Shown: piece by piece, positions 1-10,924 of the stretch
Position numbering within the stretch: the stretch's first letter is position 1
How the letters are laid out: every line of letters starts with the position of its first letter
From: Adineta vaga
Lineage: Eukaryota; Rotifera
Length of the DNA stretch: 64,000 nucleotides
Direction of reading: 5' to 3'
Assembly (NCBI GenBank): GCA_021613535.1
Contig: CP075493.1
Location: 4,650,001-4,714,000 of the forward strand
The notes under the pieces: model-generated
What the model saw: the letters and a program-made list of their open reading frames with translations, nothing else
Database searches by the model: none
Told to the model about the DNA's origin: nothing
Program-made: the position numbers and the translations under genes

Positions 1-959
1 ATCAACGCCGATCTGATGGATCTTATCAAGCTGTGAGATATTGGGAACGATTAATTCATTCGATGTTTTCTATTTATCCTCTATTAACTTATAAATCATT
101 TGATAATAGATTTGTAATGTTTAAATACATGATTTTTCCTGGTCGACAATTAGGTCGATCGGCAGCATGGGGATATTCTTATCTGGGACGAAACTTTCAA
201 TCATACCCATTATCTACTGTACATTATCGTCGAGCATATTTAGCATATTCAGAATGGATTTTATATCATTTTAGTTTACCATCGAAATTTGAATTAACAT
301 CAAGTCAAAAAGAATTACAGGAGACAAAACAATTCGAACAAATTCCTCTATGTAATGGATCATGTTCAAGTAAACGACCAATTATATCTAATAGTAATTA
401 TACCGGTGAATGGATTGTTGTATTAAATCGTCGTGGGATGAATAATCGTGAAATTTATAATGCAGATCAATTAGTTCAAGCTTTATTAGAAACATTTCCT
501 GATCATTCTAATCCATATTTACGTGTTTGGCCAGAGGTATTTTATTTCAATGATAACTTCTATGATATCGTACGTATGTCTAGATCAATTCGATTATTAA
601 TTGGAGTTCATGGTGCTGGTCTAGCGAATAGTTTATTTATGAGACCAGCAGCTATTCTTTATGAAATCAATTCATATGGTTGTCGTGATTTATCATTTAA
701 TTTTCGTCGATGGGCTGAAGTTTTTAATCTTCAACATGCTCTTTGGATTCCATCGAAAAGAAAAGCCAACTCAGACCAATCTTGTTATCGAGAAACTGGA
801 ACAGAAGTAAATATTAAAGAAATTATCGATGAAGTGAAAAATTTATTGAAGAATGAAATTGAATATCGAAGTGGATATTTAAAACGAGCCTTGGATATAA
901 TGAATGATATGTCAATCGTTGATTATCCTCCAACTGGATATGAAAATGTTTTATCATAA
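1..959 (+). CDS. GT61-type glycosyltransferase, C-terminal part (cut by window edge)
   Basis: The reading frame is open from base 3 to the stop at 957-959, so the gene starts left of the window. About 318 residues are visible, nearly identical to the C-terminal half of the complete gene at 14086-15801; differences include Q/P near the left end, Q/E, K/Q, S/T and T/I. It carries the GT61 (DUF563/EOGT-like) signature around 'LIGVHGAGLANSLFMRP' and 'NRRGMNNREIYNADQ'. The family transfers sugars in the ER or Golgi lumen. Homology with the second copy runs past the stop to about position 1100, so this is a DNA-level duplication. Whether this copy is full length cannot be seen here. The GTG at 33 is internal, not a start. 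Confidence 0.85.
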   Translation, partial: QRRSDGSYQAVRYWERLIHSMFSIYPLLTYKSFDNRFVMFKYMIFPGRQLGRSAAWGYSYLGRNFQSYPLSTVHYRRAYLAYSEWILYHFSLPSKFELTSSQKELQETKQFEQIPLCNGSCSSKRPIISNSNYTGEWIVVLNRRGMNNREIYNADQLVQALLETFPDHSNPYLRVWPEVFYFNDNFYDIVRMSRSIRLLIGVHGAGLANSLFMRPAAILYEINSYGCRDLSFNFRRWAEVFNLQHALWIPSKRKANSDQSCYRETGTEVNIKEIIDEVKNLLKNEIEYRSGYLKRALDIMNDMSIVDYPPTGYENVLS

Positions 960-1100
960 TTTGTTTTTTTCGACAAAGTTTATAGAATAGACTAGATGAT
1001 CGAACGAAATGAAACACTAGCACATGGTAAATCTCTTGTATATATCTTTGTTCATGTGTTTTACACTATCTAAGCATTTTCAAATTTACAAAAATATTAG
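1..1100 (+). repeat. Direct segmental duplication, copy 1
   Basis: Positions 1-1100 match about 14848-15942 in the same orientation, covering the coding 3' part of a GT61 gene and about 140 bp of 3' flank (shared end 'tttacaaaaatattag'). Beyond that the flanks differ: this copy runs into a piggyBac remnant, the other into the histone H2A stem-loop. The 3' flank carries small indels that the coding part does not show, suggesting coding constraint or gene conversion. Confidence 0.85.
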
Positions 1101-1129
1101 TGCCTTCTTCCATCATCGCCACTTGTTAA

Positions 1130-1520
1130 TCCGTTCAGGACGGGCGGCCACTATAGTGGCCACTGATTGTTTTTGAACAGTGAAACGCTATTCATTAGCG
1201 ATCAGAAAAAGCTGCGTATGTATCATAATATACCTAGCGTAATGACATATATCTGATGTCATTTTCTTGATCAGTCATACTTTTTTCTCTTCACGAAGAT
1301 GCATTGTCTACAGTACGACTAGCAAACGGTCCAAAAAACGTTCTCGTACTAAGTATGAATGTTCTGAGTGTGATGTAGGTTTATGTGTTGCAAATTGTTT
1401 TCGAGAATATCATACATTGCAATCGTATTAATAAACTTGAAGGAAGAAAAGAATAAATTAATTCTTAAATTTTCTCTTCCATATGTTTTTTTCACGAAAA
1501 ATAATCCCGTCCTAAATGGG
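1130..1520. mobile_element. Internally deleted piggyBac-type transposon (391 bp)
   Basis: The element is bounded by TTAA at 1126-1129 and 1521-1524, the piggyBac target-site duplication. Its ends form an imperfect inverted repeat: 'tccgttcaggacggg' at 1130-1144 against the complement of 'cccgtcctaaatggg' at 1506-1520. A 16-bp perfect palindrome, 'ggccactatagtggcc', lies at 1146-1161 just inside the left end. A remnant of the piggyBac C-terminal cysteine-rich domain is still readable inside (1306-1431). The central transposase region is gone, so this is a non-autonomous, MITE-like derivative. Confidence 0.8.
1306..1431 (+). pseudogene. piggyBac transposase C-terminal cysteine-rich domain relic
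   Basis: The frame reads 'KRSRTKYECSECDVGLCV' and then 'ANCFREYHTL' before a stop at 1429-1431. This is the CxxCxxxLCxxxCFxxYHT pattern of the Zn-binding tail that binds transposon ends in piggyBac transposases. No catalytic DDD region lies upstream within the element, so the protein is not functional. Confidence 0.8.
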
Positions 1521-1544
1521 TTAATAACATAAATTGCGTTTTCT

Positions 1545-1562
1545 CTCTCTCTCTCTCTCTTT
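1545..1562. repeat. (CT)n microsatellite
   Basis: Uninterrupted run of about eight or nine CT units just right of the piggyBac remnant. No further feature is seen between 1525 and 1735. Confidence 0.9.
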
Positions 1563-1735
1563 TTCTTTCACCATTTTAAGTTTATGTAAACGATAGATGT
1601 TATAATGTGTTGTTATTGATAGTATAATAATCAATTCAAATTGTGAGTAACAAAGAATCGTTTCCGGTTTGTATTCTTTAGCAGTATTATAAACTTTTGT
1701 TATTTTAACATTTGATTATTTGTTTGAAAATAGTT

Positions 1736-2530
1736 TTAATTTCGAATTGAAGCACGTTTAATAGTTTCATAAAGTGTCATCATAAGAACAGAATTTGGTA
1801 TAACAATACTTGTACGAGGTATTGAACCAGAAAAAAGACCTTTAAAACCTCTTTTTTCTATAAGAATAACAAATGTTTTCGAAAGTGACTGTCTTGTAGA
1901 TGCAACTTGTAAACGTGTTTTTAAAACATCAAATGGTTATGTTAATAATGATGTTAAAAGTGCTGCTATTGTTGATGATAATGGACTAATCATTTGATCA
2001 TATTCTAATGGAAGAAATCTTTCTAATTGATATTGAATTTTCCAATAAAGTGTCCAAATAATTGAATTAAATGGAAGAGATATACCTAAAGTTATTAGAT
2101 AACCTTTATAAAAACCGCGTAAGCCATCACCGGATTTCAAATAAATATCACGAATAATATCATTCATTCGAATTCTTTCATATGTACGAGTGATCATGAT
2201 ACGTTGAGTAACAACATCAATTGGAACTATTACAATGAGAAAAATAGATTATTATCATGAAGAAAAGAACTTCAATTCTACCGAGAAATGTTTGTTGAAT
2301 AAGTGTAGCTATTCCAGCAAATGTCAAGCTTGTCAAAGTATTCCATTTGTGAGTTGGAAACTGAATTTGATTGATGATGTTTTAGAAAAGCTTACGTTGT
2401 TTCTAACGTTGTAAAACATGTTTGTAAGGCAAGAGAACTTGTTGATAAAAGACCAAGAAATTTGGTTTTGTTTAAATCATTGCAACATAATTCATGATTA
2501 TTCTTCTCCTCTGGTTTCCTTTCTATAGAA
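1736..2530 (-). pseudogene. Mitochondrial carrier, SLC25A44-like, disrupted
   Basis: Minus-strand translation gives an N-terminal piece 'DLNKTKFLGLL', a second-repeat carrier motif 'VPIDVVTQR' (spliced over a 56-bp intron ending near 2220), 'GLRGFYKGYLITLG' and a third-repeat motif 'PFDVLKTRLQV' with the tail 'IPRTSIVIPNSVLMMTLYE'. The order and wording match SLC25A44, a mitochondrial inner-membrane carrier linked to branched-chain amino acids. Two defects are visible: most of the first repeat is missing, with its start joined almost directly to repeat 2, and an in-frame TAA at about 1934-1936 sits immediately before PFDV, where functional carriers have a sense codon. The frame stays open on both sides, so the decay looks recent. 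Confidence 0.75.
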
Positions 2531-2592
2531 AGAAACAAGTTCTTTTTGTATATAGGTGAATAAGAAAAGAAATAAATCTTACTTGAATTCAT

Positions 2593-3673
2593 TTAGTTTT
2601 GTTTTGAATAAAAACGCTCTCCTTCCAAATAATAATTAACCATCGTGTATAAGTTATCAAGAACAAAACAGATGTCACATATTCCATAGTGGTTATTTTA
2701 CAGAACCAATTCAAAATATGTAAAGAATTCGAATAATTAACTGTGCATTATTCTCACAAAAGAGAAAAAAAAACTTTCCACTCTATTCTTCTTTTATTTT
2801 TCTTATGGAAAAATAACAAATTAATTACACCTGATATGATCGATATTCTTTAACAACAGGTGGAAAAGCTGAAGATCAAATCAAATGAAAAATTCAGGTG
2901 GACGAGGATCTACATATGTATTTTATCAATACTTTCTTACTTGATGAGCCAGTTCATTGAGATAAATTAAGGTTTTATTTAAATTTGAATTCAAATGTAA
3001 AACAATAAAAATATTATTTTGACGATTGATTGTAGCTATTGGAAATAATATTCTTATAGAAAGCTAGCGAACATTTCCGACGCTATTCGGAAACTTTTCT
3101 TGAGCACAAACATACAAACTGTATTAGTATGTACATTCACATTCTCTTTCTAACTCTTTGAAACTCATTTTTAGCTTTAAATACTTTCTTATTCGATAAT
3201 CAATACTTCGTCCATGACGTCATTTATGTTCAAAAGTCTTATTCATATCTATAGGAAAATATCGCCAAGAATATGAAGTAATTATGAGATCGTGTCGGGT
3301 GTAAATAGAAAATGAGCGTGTTTCATGGTACATATTTGGTTAATACGAGAAAATCGTTATTCTCAATCTTAAGCGGATGATACAGTTAATTTTAGTTCCT
3401 AGAAGAGTCGTACCAAGAAGAATAGATAAAAATCCTACTTAGGACCGATCTTTTCTTAGTTTTAGCGAATATTCTGTTGAATCTCTTTTTCTTTTGTTTA
3501 GATGTCTATAATAATAAAAAAAATATTTGTTTCTTCCATCGCTTTGTAATTGTACGAATACAATTTAAAATTTTTATTCAGTTTCAACAAACTCTTCAAT
3601 TCATAATGTTTGATATTTCTACAACGAGAGATATAAGTATTGAAGAAAAGAGAAGTTCAATAGTTTTATTTTA
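2593..3673. other. Intergenic, no gene recognised
   Basis: AT-rich, with no open frame that carries protein-like composition or a recognisable domain. The short open frame at 3477-3677 has no supporting motif. Confidence 0.6.
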
Positions 3674-5866
3674 TTAAAGCCAGCAAAAGAGAATTGTTTC
3701 ATCAATAATTTCCGATGGAATGTATTGCTCAATTCGATAAGGATGTATACTGTTCTTCCAAAGGATGCACATTTTTGAATATTGTTCTTCTCCACCTCTT
3801 AAACTACCATGACAAATGAGAAAATTCAATTTTGAAAGACCATTTATAAGGATGTGTAATGCTTCAGGAAGTTGAATATCATTAGTATTTTCGCAACTAA
3901 ACTCTATGATTTGTAATCGTGACAATTGTTTGACGATTAAAGAAACAAAACATATCAAATCTGGAATTTTGCAATGAGTATAAAAATATAATTTCTGTAA
4001 TCCATTTGACATGAGCATATTGCATAAAGAAGTATCATTAAGAAAATTGGTCAAATCTTCCATCTTCAAATCGATATCTTCATTATCACAACAAAACATC
4101 AGTTCAAGAGTACGTAAATTGATCATTTTCGATAATAGCAAATGTAACTGGCATAAACTAAATGGATTATTGATTATCAATGAAGTAATTTTATGAAATG
4201 AAACGATAGTTTGAAGGTAAGAGAAATATTTGTCGTTCAACTCAATATCTCTACAATTTATAGTAATCTTATTGATGTCTGTCGAACAATTGTTTGAGAT
4301 CATCGGTGTAATAGATGAATATCGACTTTGTCTACATTCAGAAAAACAACATCTTTGACAAGACAAAGAAAGACGAAATATCTACATACGCATATACAGT
4401 ATTTTTACTTGTAAATTCATTATCATACAGAATACTTTTAATTTGTGGTATTGTCAAAACTACGATACAATAATTATGGTCATTTAAAGATAGTTGTACT
4501 TCGATCGGTATTCGACTTTGTAATTGTCGAAATGTATCTAATAAAATGGTACTTGTATCTGATAATGATATCATGTTTTGTACATGCCAAGTCACCATCA
4601 GTGTATATGAACAATGAGAAGAAAGCATAGAAAGTAAATTACGGATGCTTGTCGGTCCAGCTACCGGTCCCAATAATGTGAACTTCGTCAAAGAAAACCA
4701 AACATCTCGGTCAAATATCTGATCAACCGAGTCCACACTACTATTGTAATGTTTCAATGTTATTTTAAGCCGCCGCAGATTTGAAACCAATTGTCTATTA
4801 ATATTTGAAATTCGACTGAAATTAATTAATAAAAAGAAAAGATTTTGTGATAAGCAAGAATAAGGAATATATTATTTGAGGTGAATAATTATCTATCTGA
4901 CCAATAATGCGCATAAAATTCAGTAGAGTATGAACTTTCTAGTTAACTCAACTTTTTCTGACCTGTAATTCCATTTATTTATCCTTTTTGTTCAAAACAT
5001 ATTTCTCTTTTCAATAAATAAAAATTAGTTAAAAAAAACTGATTCTCCATTTCAATTTATCACGTAGATTTGAATGTTAAAAAGCCAACTTACTTTTTAA
5101 TATTATCTTTCAGTGGGCATCTATCAGGTAACCAAAGCCTAGATAGACCAAAACTAAGATCTTGTAATTGTGGAAGATATTTAAGTAAATGTTCTAGAAA
5201 GACTAATGAACATTCTCGAATTACAATCGATTGCAAATTACAAAAATGTGTTTCAACTGATATAAAAACTTCATTGGTTGGTAGAATTATTTGACTATCT
5301 AAAGTCTTGTACATATATTTACGAAAACCTAGATGACATACACGTATGTAAGGAAATAATCGGCAGATTTGTTCATAGAATGCACCTTCAGGCACACCTA
5401 TATACGTATAAAGAGCGCGATAGTAACTTGTAAATCGCACTGTAAACATGACGAGAGAAGTATTAGATGTTGATGAACATTCATTGAGTATTGACTCAAA
5501 TACAGAACGTTTGATATCAATTAAGGATAAATGACGAAGATTAATGAAAGTTGATAAATGTTTAGATAACCATAATCCATTGTCAAAAGCGCATTCATCT
5601 GATACACATAATGAGATAAGACGATGACCAATATTCGATTGTGATAAGCATGTATGATAAAACTCAGTTAAAGTTATACTCATTGTATTGAAACCCAGAT
5701 AAACAGGCATAAGCGGCATGTTATAGATAGTAGAAGCAAATCGAGAATTTAAATTGGAAAAAATATTGAAGACTTCATGAAATTGAAAATAACTGAATAT
5801 TTCATAGAAAAGTTCAGTTGATAAATCTTCCAATGTTGTCGTCTTCATGTCGTATTCTAATATCAT
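3674..5866 (-). CDS. F-box protein, about three exons
   Basis: The first exon (5866 to about 5090) begins with an F-box: 'LEDLSTELFYEIFSYF' then 'NIFSNLNSRFASTI', which in this superfamily docks to SKP1 of an SCF ubiquitin ligase. It ends at a donor after 'KDNIKK'. The second exon starts after a clear 'tttcag' acceptor near 4818 and continues 'RISNINRQLVSNLRRLKITL', a leucine-rich-repeat-like substrate region. The last part (about 4330-3674) is open to the stop; the splice joining it to exon 2 near 4330-4400 is not resolved, so a frameshift there is possible. It is longer than the array members at 26.9-36.0 kb and has introns, so it is a separate F-box lineage. Confidence 0.7.
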
Positions 5867-7454
5867 TTTATCAACTTAATTGAATAGCATTCTTTTTTTA
5901 TACTCCTATGTACACAATGACACAAAGTGTCATAGTTCCTTCCGCCAATAATATTATTTGTATTAGTCCGCTTCGTCACTCAATGTACATAGAATTTCTA
6001 TTTTCTTTTTGGTACGGACACTGACGGAACGAATGATAAGAAAAAAAGTGAAACAATATCAAATTGCTAGTCGTTAATCAGAAATTTTTTGCCAGCAGTC
6101 GTAAATAATTTTGTCATCAGTAATTAGAGAATTTTTTTGTCTATCGATTCATGTAATTTGTTTTTATTGAAAAAGAAAAGCATTGAGCGATACGCAGCTT
6201 CTTCTTTGATAGATATCTGTTTTTAGGCGTTCACTTATGATTATCTCGAAAATAAGATCGGGGCTTTGAAAATGAATTTTACAGAAAAATTGTACACAGT
6301 AAATGGATGAAAATGATATATAATAGAGCTCTCGGAAAAGTGGCATCACCACTATGTACACTTTTTGATAGTGAATTGATGAATCATAGCCATCAGCTCC
6401 CATACCATTTCCTCTCCGTCAATTTCTTGTTTCCTTAGCAATGATTATTAGGTTATGATTGTTGGAAAATATTTTTCGATGATCATTAATATTAATAACT
6501 TTCTGTTAGATAAAGCTAACCAACGTTCATGAACATTGAATCCCATGTATTATCTTTTTTATTTTCTATATTCCTCTTTTTCAGTGTCGAAAACGATAAA
6601 ATAATATAAAATTTTGACACTAGATGTCTACTTTTCACCCACACTCTATTTATCTATCGATGTATATAAAGAAGAAAGTTTGTTTGTCTGTTCACTATGT
6701 AGTCAGTCCCAGTAATAGATAGTGTCAGCAAAGTTTTCACGATGGTTCCTTAGGTTCAAAGGAAGATCAACATGCAGTTAGAATTATCGAAAAGAGTCGG
6801 GAAGGGGCACCTGGGTGAAATTTCACTCAAGTACTTCCATTTCAGCAAACGTCACGAAACTTTTCACGATACTTTGTTTAGGTTGAGATAAAAGTTAGAA
6901 TATGCTTGGATTCACTAAAGAGAGTTACAAGGGCGTGTCTTCTATAGAATGAAACGCGCTCAATTTATTGTCGCGTGCTGTTTTACCAATGAATGTTCAT
7001 TTGATCGAAACTTGAAATGATATTCTAGTTTTTCAAAATCGTTCTGAAATAATAGTTTTGATATGAGACGAGCATATGAAAATGTAAGTGTGATCTTGTC
7101 CTTGCCTTGTTTTTAAGTTTACTGTGATAAAGAATGGAAACATGTTTGCTGTCTCACTTCGCTGCTTTCGTTTTATATGAATGTGTACAATCTTGAGGAT
7201 GTGAATGTAGAGAATTATTTTTTGTAGGACAATTTCATAAACTTTTATATCAGAAGACGATATAAAATAATAAGAAAATATATTTTGTTGTAAGATTTAT
7301 TCAACGAACTATTTAGCGAAGTTTTTAATTATTTAGATGCATTTGCGTATTTCATTTGATCTAAAATTAGAGTTTGAGGGTGAGGTTGATGTACAGATAT
7401 GTTAGATTCATCCTCAAGATGTCTTTTTTTATAGAAAATATTGAAAAAAATAGA
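5867..7454. other. Intergenic, no gene recognised
   Basis: No convincing coding region. A weak direct repeat is visible: 'gttttcacgat' plus 'ttaggtt' near 6734 and again near 6857. The stretch 6700-6960 is slightly more GC-rich than its surroundings and could be an old mobile-element relic, but no termini were found. Confidence 0.5.
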
Positions 7455-8431
7455 CTACCACTGCTTTTTATAGAATATATTCAGTTTAACATTATCAATC
7501 ACACAAAATGTTGATGCGTCGTTCATATATGCATGAAGTTCAATTCGAATGAATCGAGTATAACTTGGTATTTTCCCAATTATTGATGGCACATTGTTTA
7601 GTTTTGTTTCAGTGTTAAATACTGAATATATAAATTTCTTTCGAATAAAAGAGAAGAATTCTTTCAAATCTTTTACTTTGATGTGTATCTATCCAAAGAT
7701 AATTATTTTTCAGAAAAACTAATTTTATCCACACTTTATTTGAATTATACTCTTTGGAACAACCCATGTATGTTGATATATTATACCCAGCTTGTTCACT
7801 ATAGATCAATACGGAAAACAAATGTACATCAATTAATTGAATTAACGATGATGTATTTAACGATTCAGCAAGAAAATAACATTTTCCATTATTCGATGAA
7901 ACTGATATTGTAGAATTAGTTTCTATTGAATTATCAGATCCCGGTTTCCATCTTTGTACAATTGTATTGAATTGACACTTAAAAGTATAGGAAATTTAAT
8001 CAATTATTTTCTTCTCCTCTGCTTACATCTAATTCTGCTTCGCCATCTTGAATTAATTCCGTTGAATCAATAGGATTAAACGATCCATCTGGAAATCGTG
8101 TATTAACAAGAATTAACACATTCTTTGAAATTGAATTCCATTGAAGTAATTCTCCATGATCATTATGACTATCAGGTAAATCTGTATTCGTTAAATCAAC
8201 TTTTTCTTTCCAATCAGTTCCACCTATAAATGTTGTTCGAATACTTTGTTCATCAGCTTGTTTTTGATCTTGTTTACGATTTTCATTAGCAGTTATATTT
8301 TGTTGTACAGTAAATATAATTGTAAATACTCCAAAGACAACCGAAGAAAAAGCAGCAAGAAGAAGTTTAATTATTTCTAAATAACGATTGGATTTTGACG
8401 GTTTTTCACGAGATTTTGATGAAAACTTCAT
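7455..8431 (-). CDS. Single-pass membrane protein with extracellular galactose-binding-like domain
   Basis: Three exons can be placed: 8431-8027, 7977-7677 and 7621-7455, with 49- and 55-bp GT-AG introns that keep frame. The protein (about 290 aa) has a basic cytoplasmic N-terminus, one membrane helix ('LLLAAFSSVVFGVFTIIF', about residues 24-45), a polar charged stretch, then an extracellular domain. That domain starts 'LIQDGEAELD', contains 'GKCYFLAES' and ends 'RFIRIELHAYMN' and 'FCVIDNVKLNI', the beta-sandwich pattern of jelly-roll/galactose-binding-like modules common in bdelloid surface proteins. A type II orientation is inferred. The ligand is unknown. Confidence 0.65.
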
Positions 8432-9303
8432 TCTACACGTCGTACCTACCGAATAAAATTAGCATTTATCAATTTGCAAAAGGATCAAAATATATTGTTT
8501 GTCAAATAGATAATACACTTTCTCTTTTATTTCCTTTCATGAGTAGACTACAACAAATCGTAAAGTAATAACAATTGTATTATTCTACTTCTTTATAATT
8601 AATATATCGATTCATCCATGATTAAGGCAGATACTATAAGTGAAAAGTCAATGGCAGAATGACCATTTAACTGCTCTTTTTTTTGTTAAAACTCAACTAT
8701 TTACAAAGGAAGAAGCAACAGAAATATATGCAACATCGGTTTTGATAATCAAAAAGTTTTTGATTACTAGTAACTGAGATTGTCACTTCGTCTGATGACA
8801 TAAATATGCGACATATTTTGTTTTTCGTCTAGTCTTAAATTCGCTTTTATTTCTATACTCTCGAGAACGTGATCAAACATTGAAATTTTAAAGAATAGAC
8901 TCCGTAACCAATGAAACAATTATTCAATATGATATTCAACGTCGTCATATTTATCGAAATGTTGCCTTGTTTAGCTCGAATCGGAATGAGAATAACATAT
9001 TTACATATCAATTTCATCCACACTCTCACTTTCACCCTTCGCTTATTTATTTAAAAACTTTAAAGGAACATCACCATAGTAATAATGTTGAATTTAAAAC
9101 GAAATTTTTTCTTTAGAACTTTTCATTCTTCTACTTACAGAATAATTCTTAAATTGCTTGTGATTAAAACATTTCCATTTCAACAACATACAGTAGATGT
9201 GAGAGAACGATATGGTTGTTAATTTATAGAATAATAACTTTTCACGATTTCGTTGGATACTTCTCCTATGCTTATTTATAACGTTTCTTCTGGCTTTTTG
9301 TCA
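8432..9303. other. Intergenic, no gene recognised
   Basis: Contains the likely promoter of the minus-strand membrane-protein gene at its left end. Nothing else is supported. Confidence 0.5.
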
Positions 9304-9677
9304 CTATGAAATAAACCGTTCATCTATTATACGAACTTTTTTAATTTCGTCATCAGATTTTGAACGTTCAGTCGTATTCATTTCTAACCTTCGTACAAAT
9401 TCGACATCAATAAATGGTTGAAAATATCGTTCGTTAATTTGTACAATTGTTCGAAATGATCCACATCTAATGGAATTTCTCCTAGGACATTTAATTATTG
9501 GATTTTTGCATATCGTTGTATATGACAATAATAGAATCCTCGCTAGATACGAACACCATCACAATTATCAACTAATCGATATGGACCTGGAAATATGGGA
9601 GGTGGTGGTCTTTCACAACGTCGACCATCCTCTACTGACTCCTGATTATTATCGACAAGCACCACCACAACAGCCAT
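9304..9677 (-). CDS. Uncertain small cysteine-containing protein
   Basis: Two protein-like minus-strand segments lie in different frames. The first runs from an ATG at 9677 ('GRRCERPPPPIFPGPYRLVD') to a stop near 9543. The second, from about 9545 to the stop at 9304, includes 'CKNPIIKCPRRNSIRCGSF' and 'NERYFQPFIDVEFVRRLE', with codon use typical of neighbouring genes. A splice joining them in frame was not found, so this is either a gene with an unrecognised intron or a frameshifted relic. No family is recognised. Confidence 0.3.
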
Positions 9678-9739
9678 CTGGACCTGGATATGATGACGAT
9701 CGTTTTGCCCACTATGAAATGGCTAATTTTCGATAGTCA

Positions 9740-10920
9740 TCCAGTCGTTATATTTTCTTTCTTTCTTTCTTTCTTTCTTTTTTATACTCAACAAGTGTTG
9801 ATCACTTATATCTGAATGCAAGCTCATTCATCGACCTTCTGTCACCCTTCTGTTCTAGTCATTGTCGATTTCTTTCTTGTGGTCTCAGTGCCTAAGATTG
9901 ATTCTTAGCTCTCTCTCTCTCTTGTTCTTTGTGTGTATTTTTTTTGCAATTTGTACACAAATACATCATTAAATAATTTTTCTCGAAAAAATGAAATTTA
10001 AAAAAATAATAAAGATATTTGTATGATCTCCAATCGTGGTAGTTTGATTGACCCTTGTACCTAACATTAAAAGATACGACATAAATCAGAAAAAAACAAC
10101 CTCTAATGGAAATCAGAAAAGTTTTCCAGTCATTTCCGATTAGATATGTCATAAAGTTCTGGTGATTTCCGATACAATTATTCGTGAACTGACGATTGTA
10201 TCCGGAGATTGACTGTATGTATAAACGAGGGATCGAAGTTGTTATCTACTTCATATCGACTATTTCTATAGATGTTCCAACATTTATGCCATCAGGTTTT
10301 ATAAATACAACCGAATGATGATTCGATATGAATCAATCGTATTTCTGTTGTATATCTAAGATTATGTAAATAAAATAAGTCACGAAATGTAAATTCTTCT
10401 TATCTGTATGACCATCGAGGAAGATTGACAAAAAGACACAAAGAGAGAGTATGTTTAAAAACTTTCATCTGAATAATTAATAAATTAGAGTAAACAATGA
10501 AAGCGCATCACCACATAATTTTTTGCCTTTTTTCATAATAAAATAACAAATACAACTTTGCTTTCAGAGAATTTCTCGTGTCACAAATGCTGTCAACTTT
10601 CTTCCTCCTATGTGTTTTTGTCTCATCGATAAGTTGAAAAAAAGATGTATGGAGTTTGTCTACTGAAACTTGATGAAAATGGCAATTTCTTCAAAAATAA
10701 TGACGTCTCATATTTTTCTTTTTGAAAGGAGAAAAAGAAGAAATAGAAGAAGGAGCAAAAAAACCTGTAAACAATTACACATCATTCTCTTTCGGTTGAC
10801 AAAACCGACGAACGTCTATCGCAAGAGTAGAAATTTTTCTTTTCTTTATTTTCAAATAACAAGATCGATCAAATTATGTCGAAAACAAAGTAAATTATGT
10901 CTTTACTATTAAAACAATAT
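9740..10920. other. Intergenic; CTTT microsatellite, possible 5' end of the next gene
   Basis: A run of 'tttc' units lies at about 9757-9781. The basic-residue-rich open frame at 10670-10912 might hold 5' exons of the ERICH3-like gene, but no match to that family's N-terminus was recognised. Confidence 0.4.
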
Positions 10921-10924
10921 ACTC

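Noticed and set aside
6590-6960. Possible transposon or LTR remnant
   Set aside because: Only a weak direct repeat is seen; no termini, target duplication or coding relic could be found.
9470-9736. Plus-strand 88-codon frame
   Set aside because: Overlaps minus-strand segments with codon use more typical of nearby genes; no domain and no plausible start context. Direction remains uncertain.
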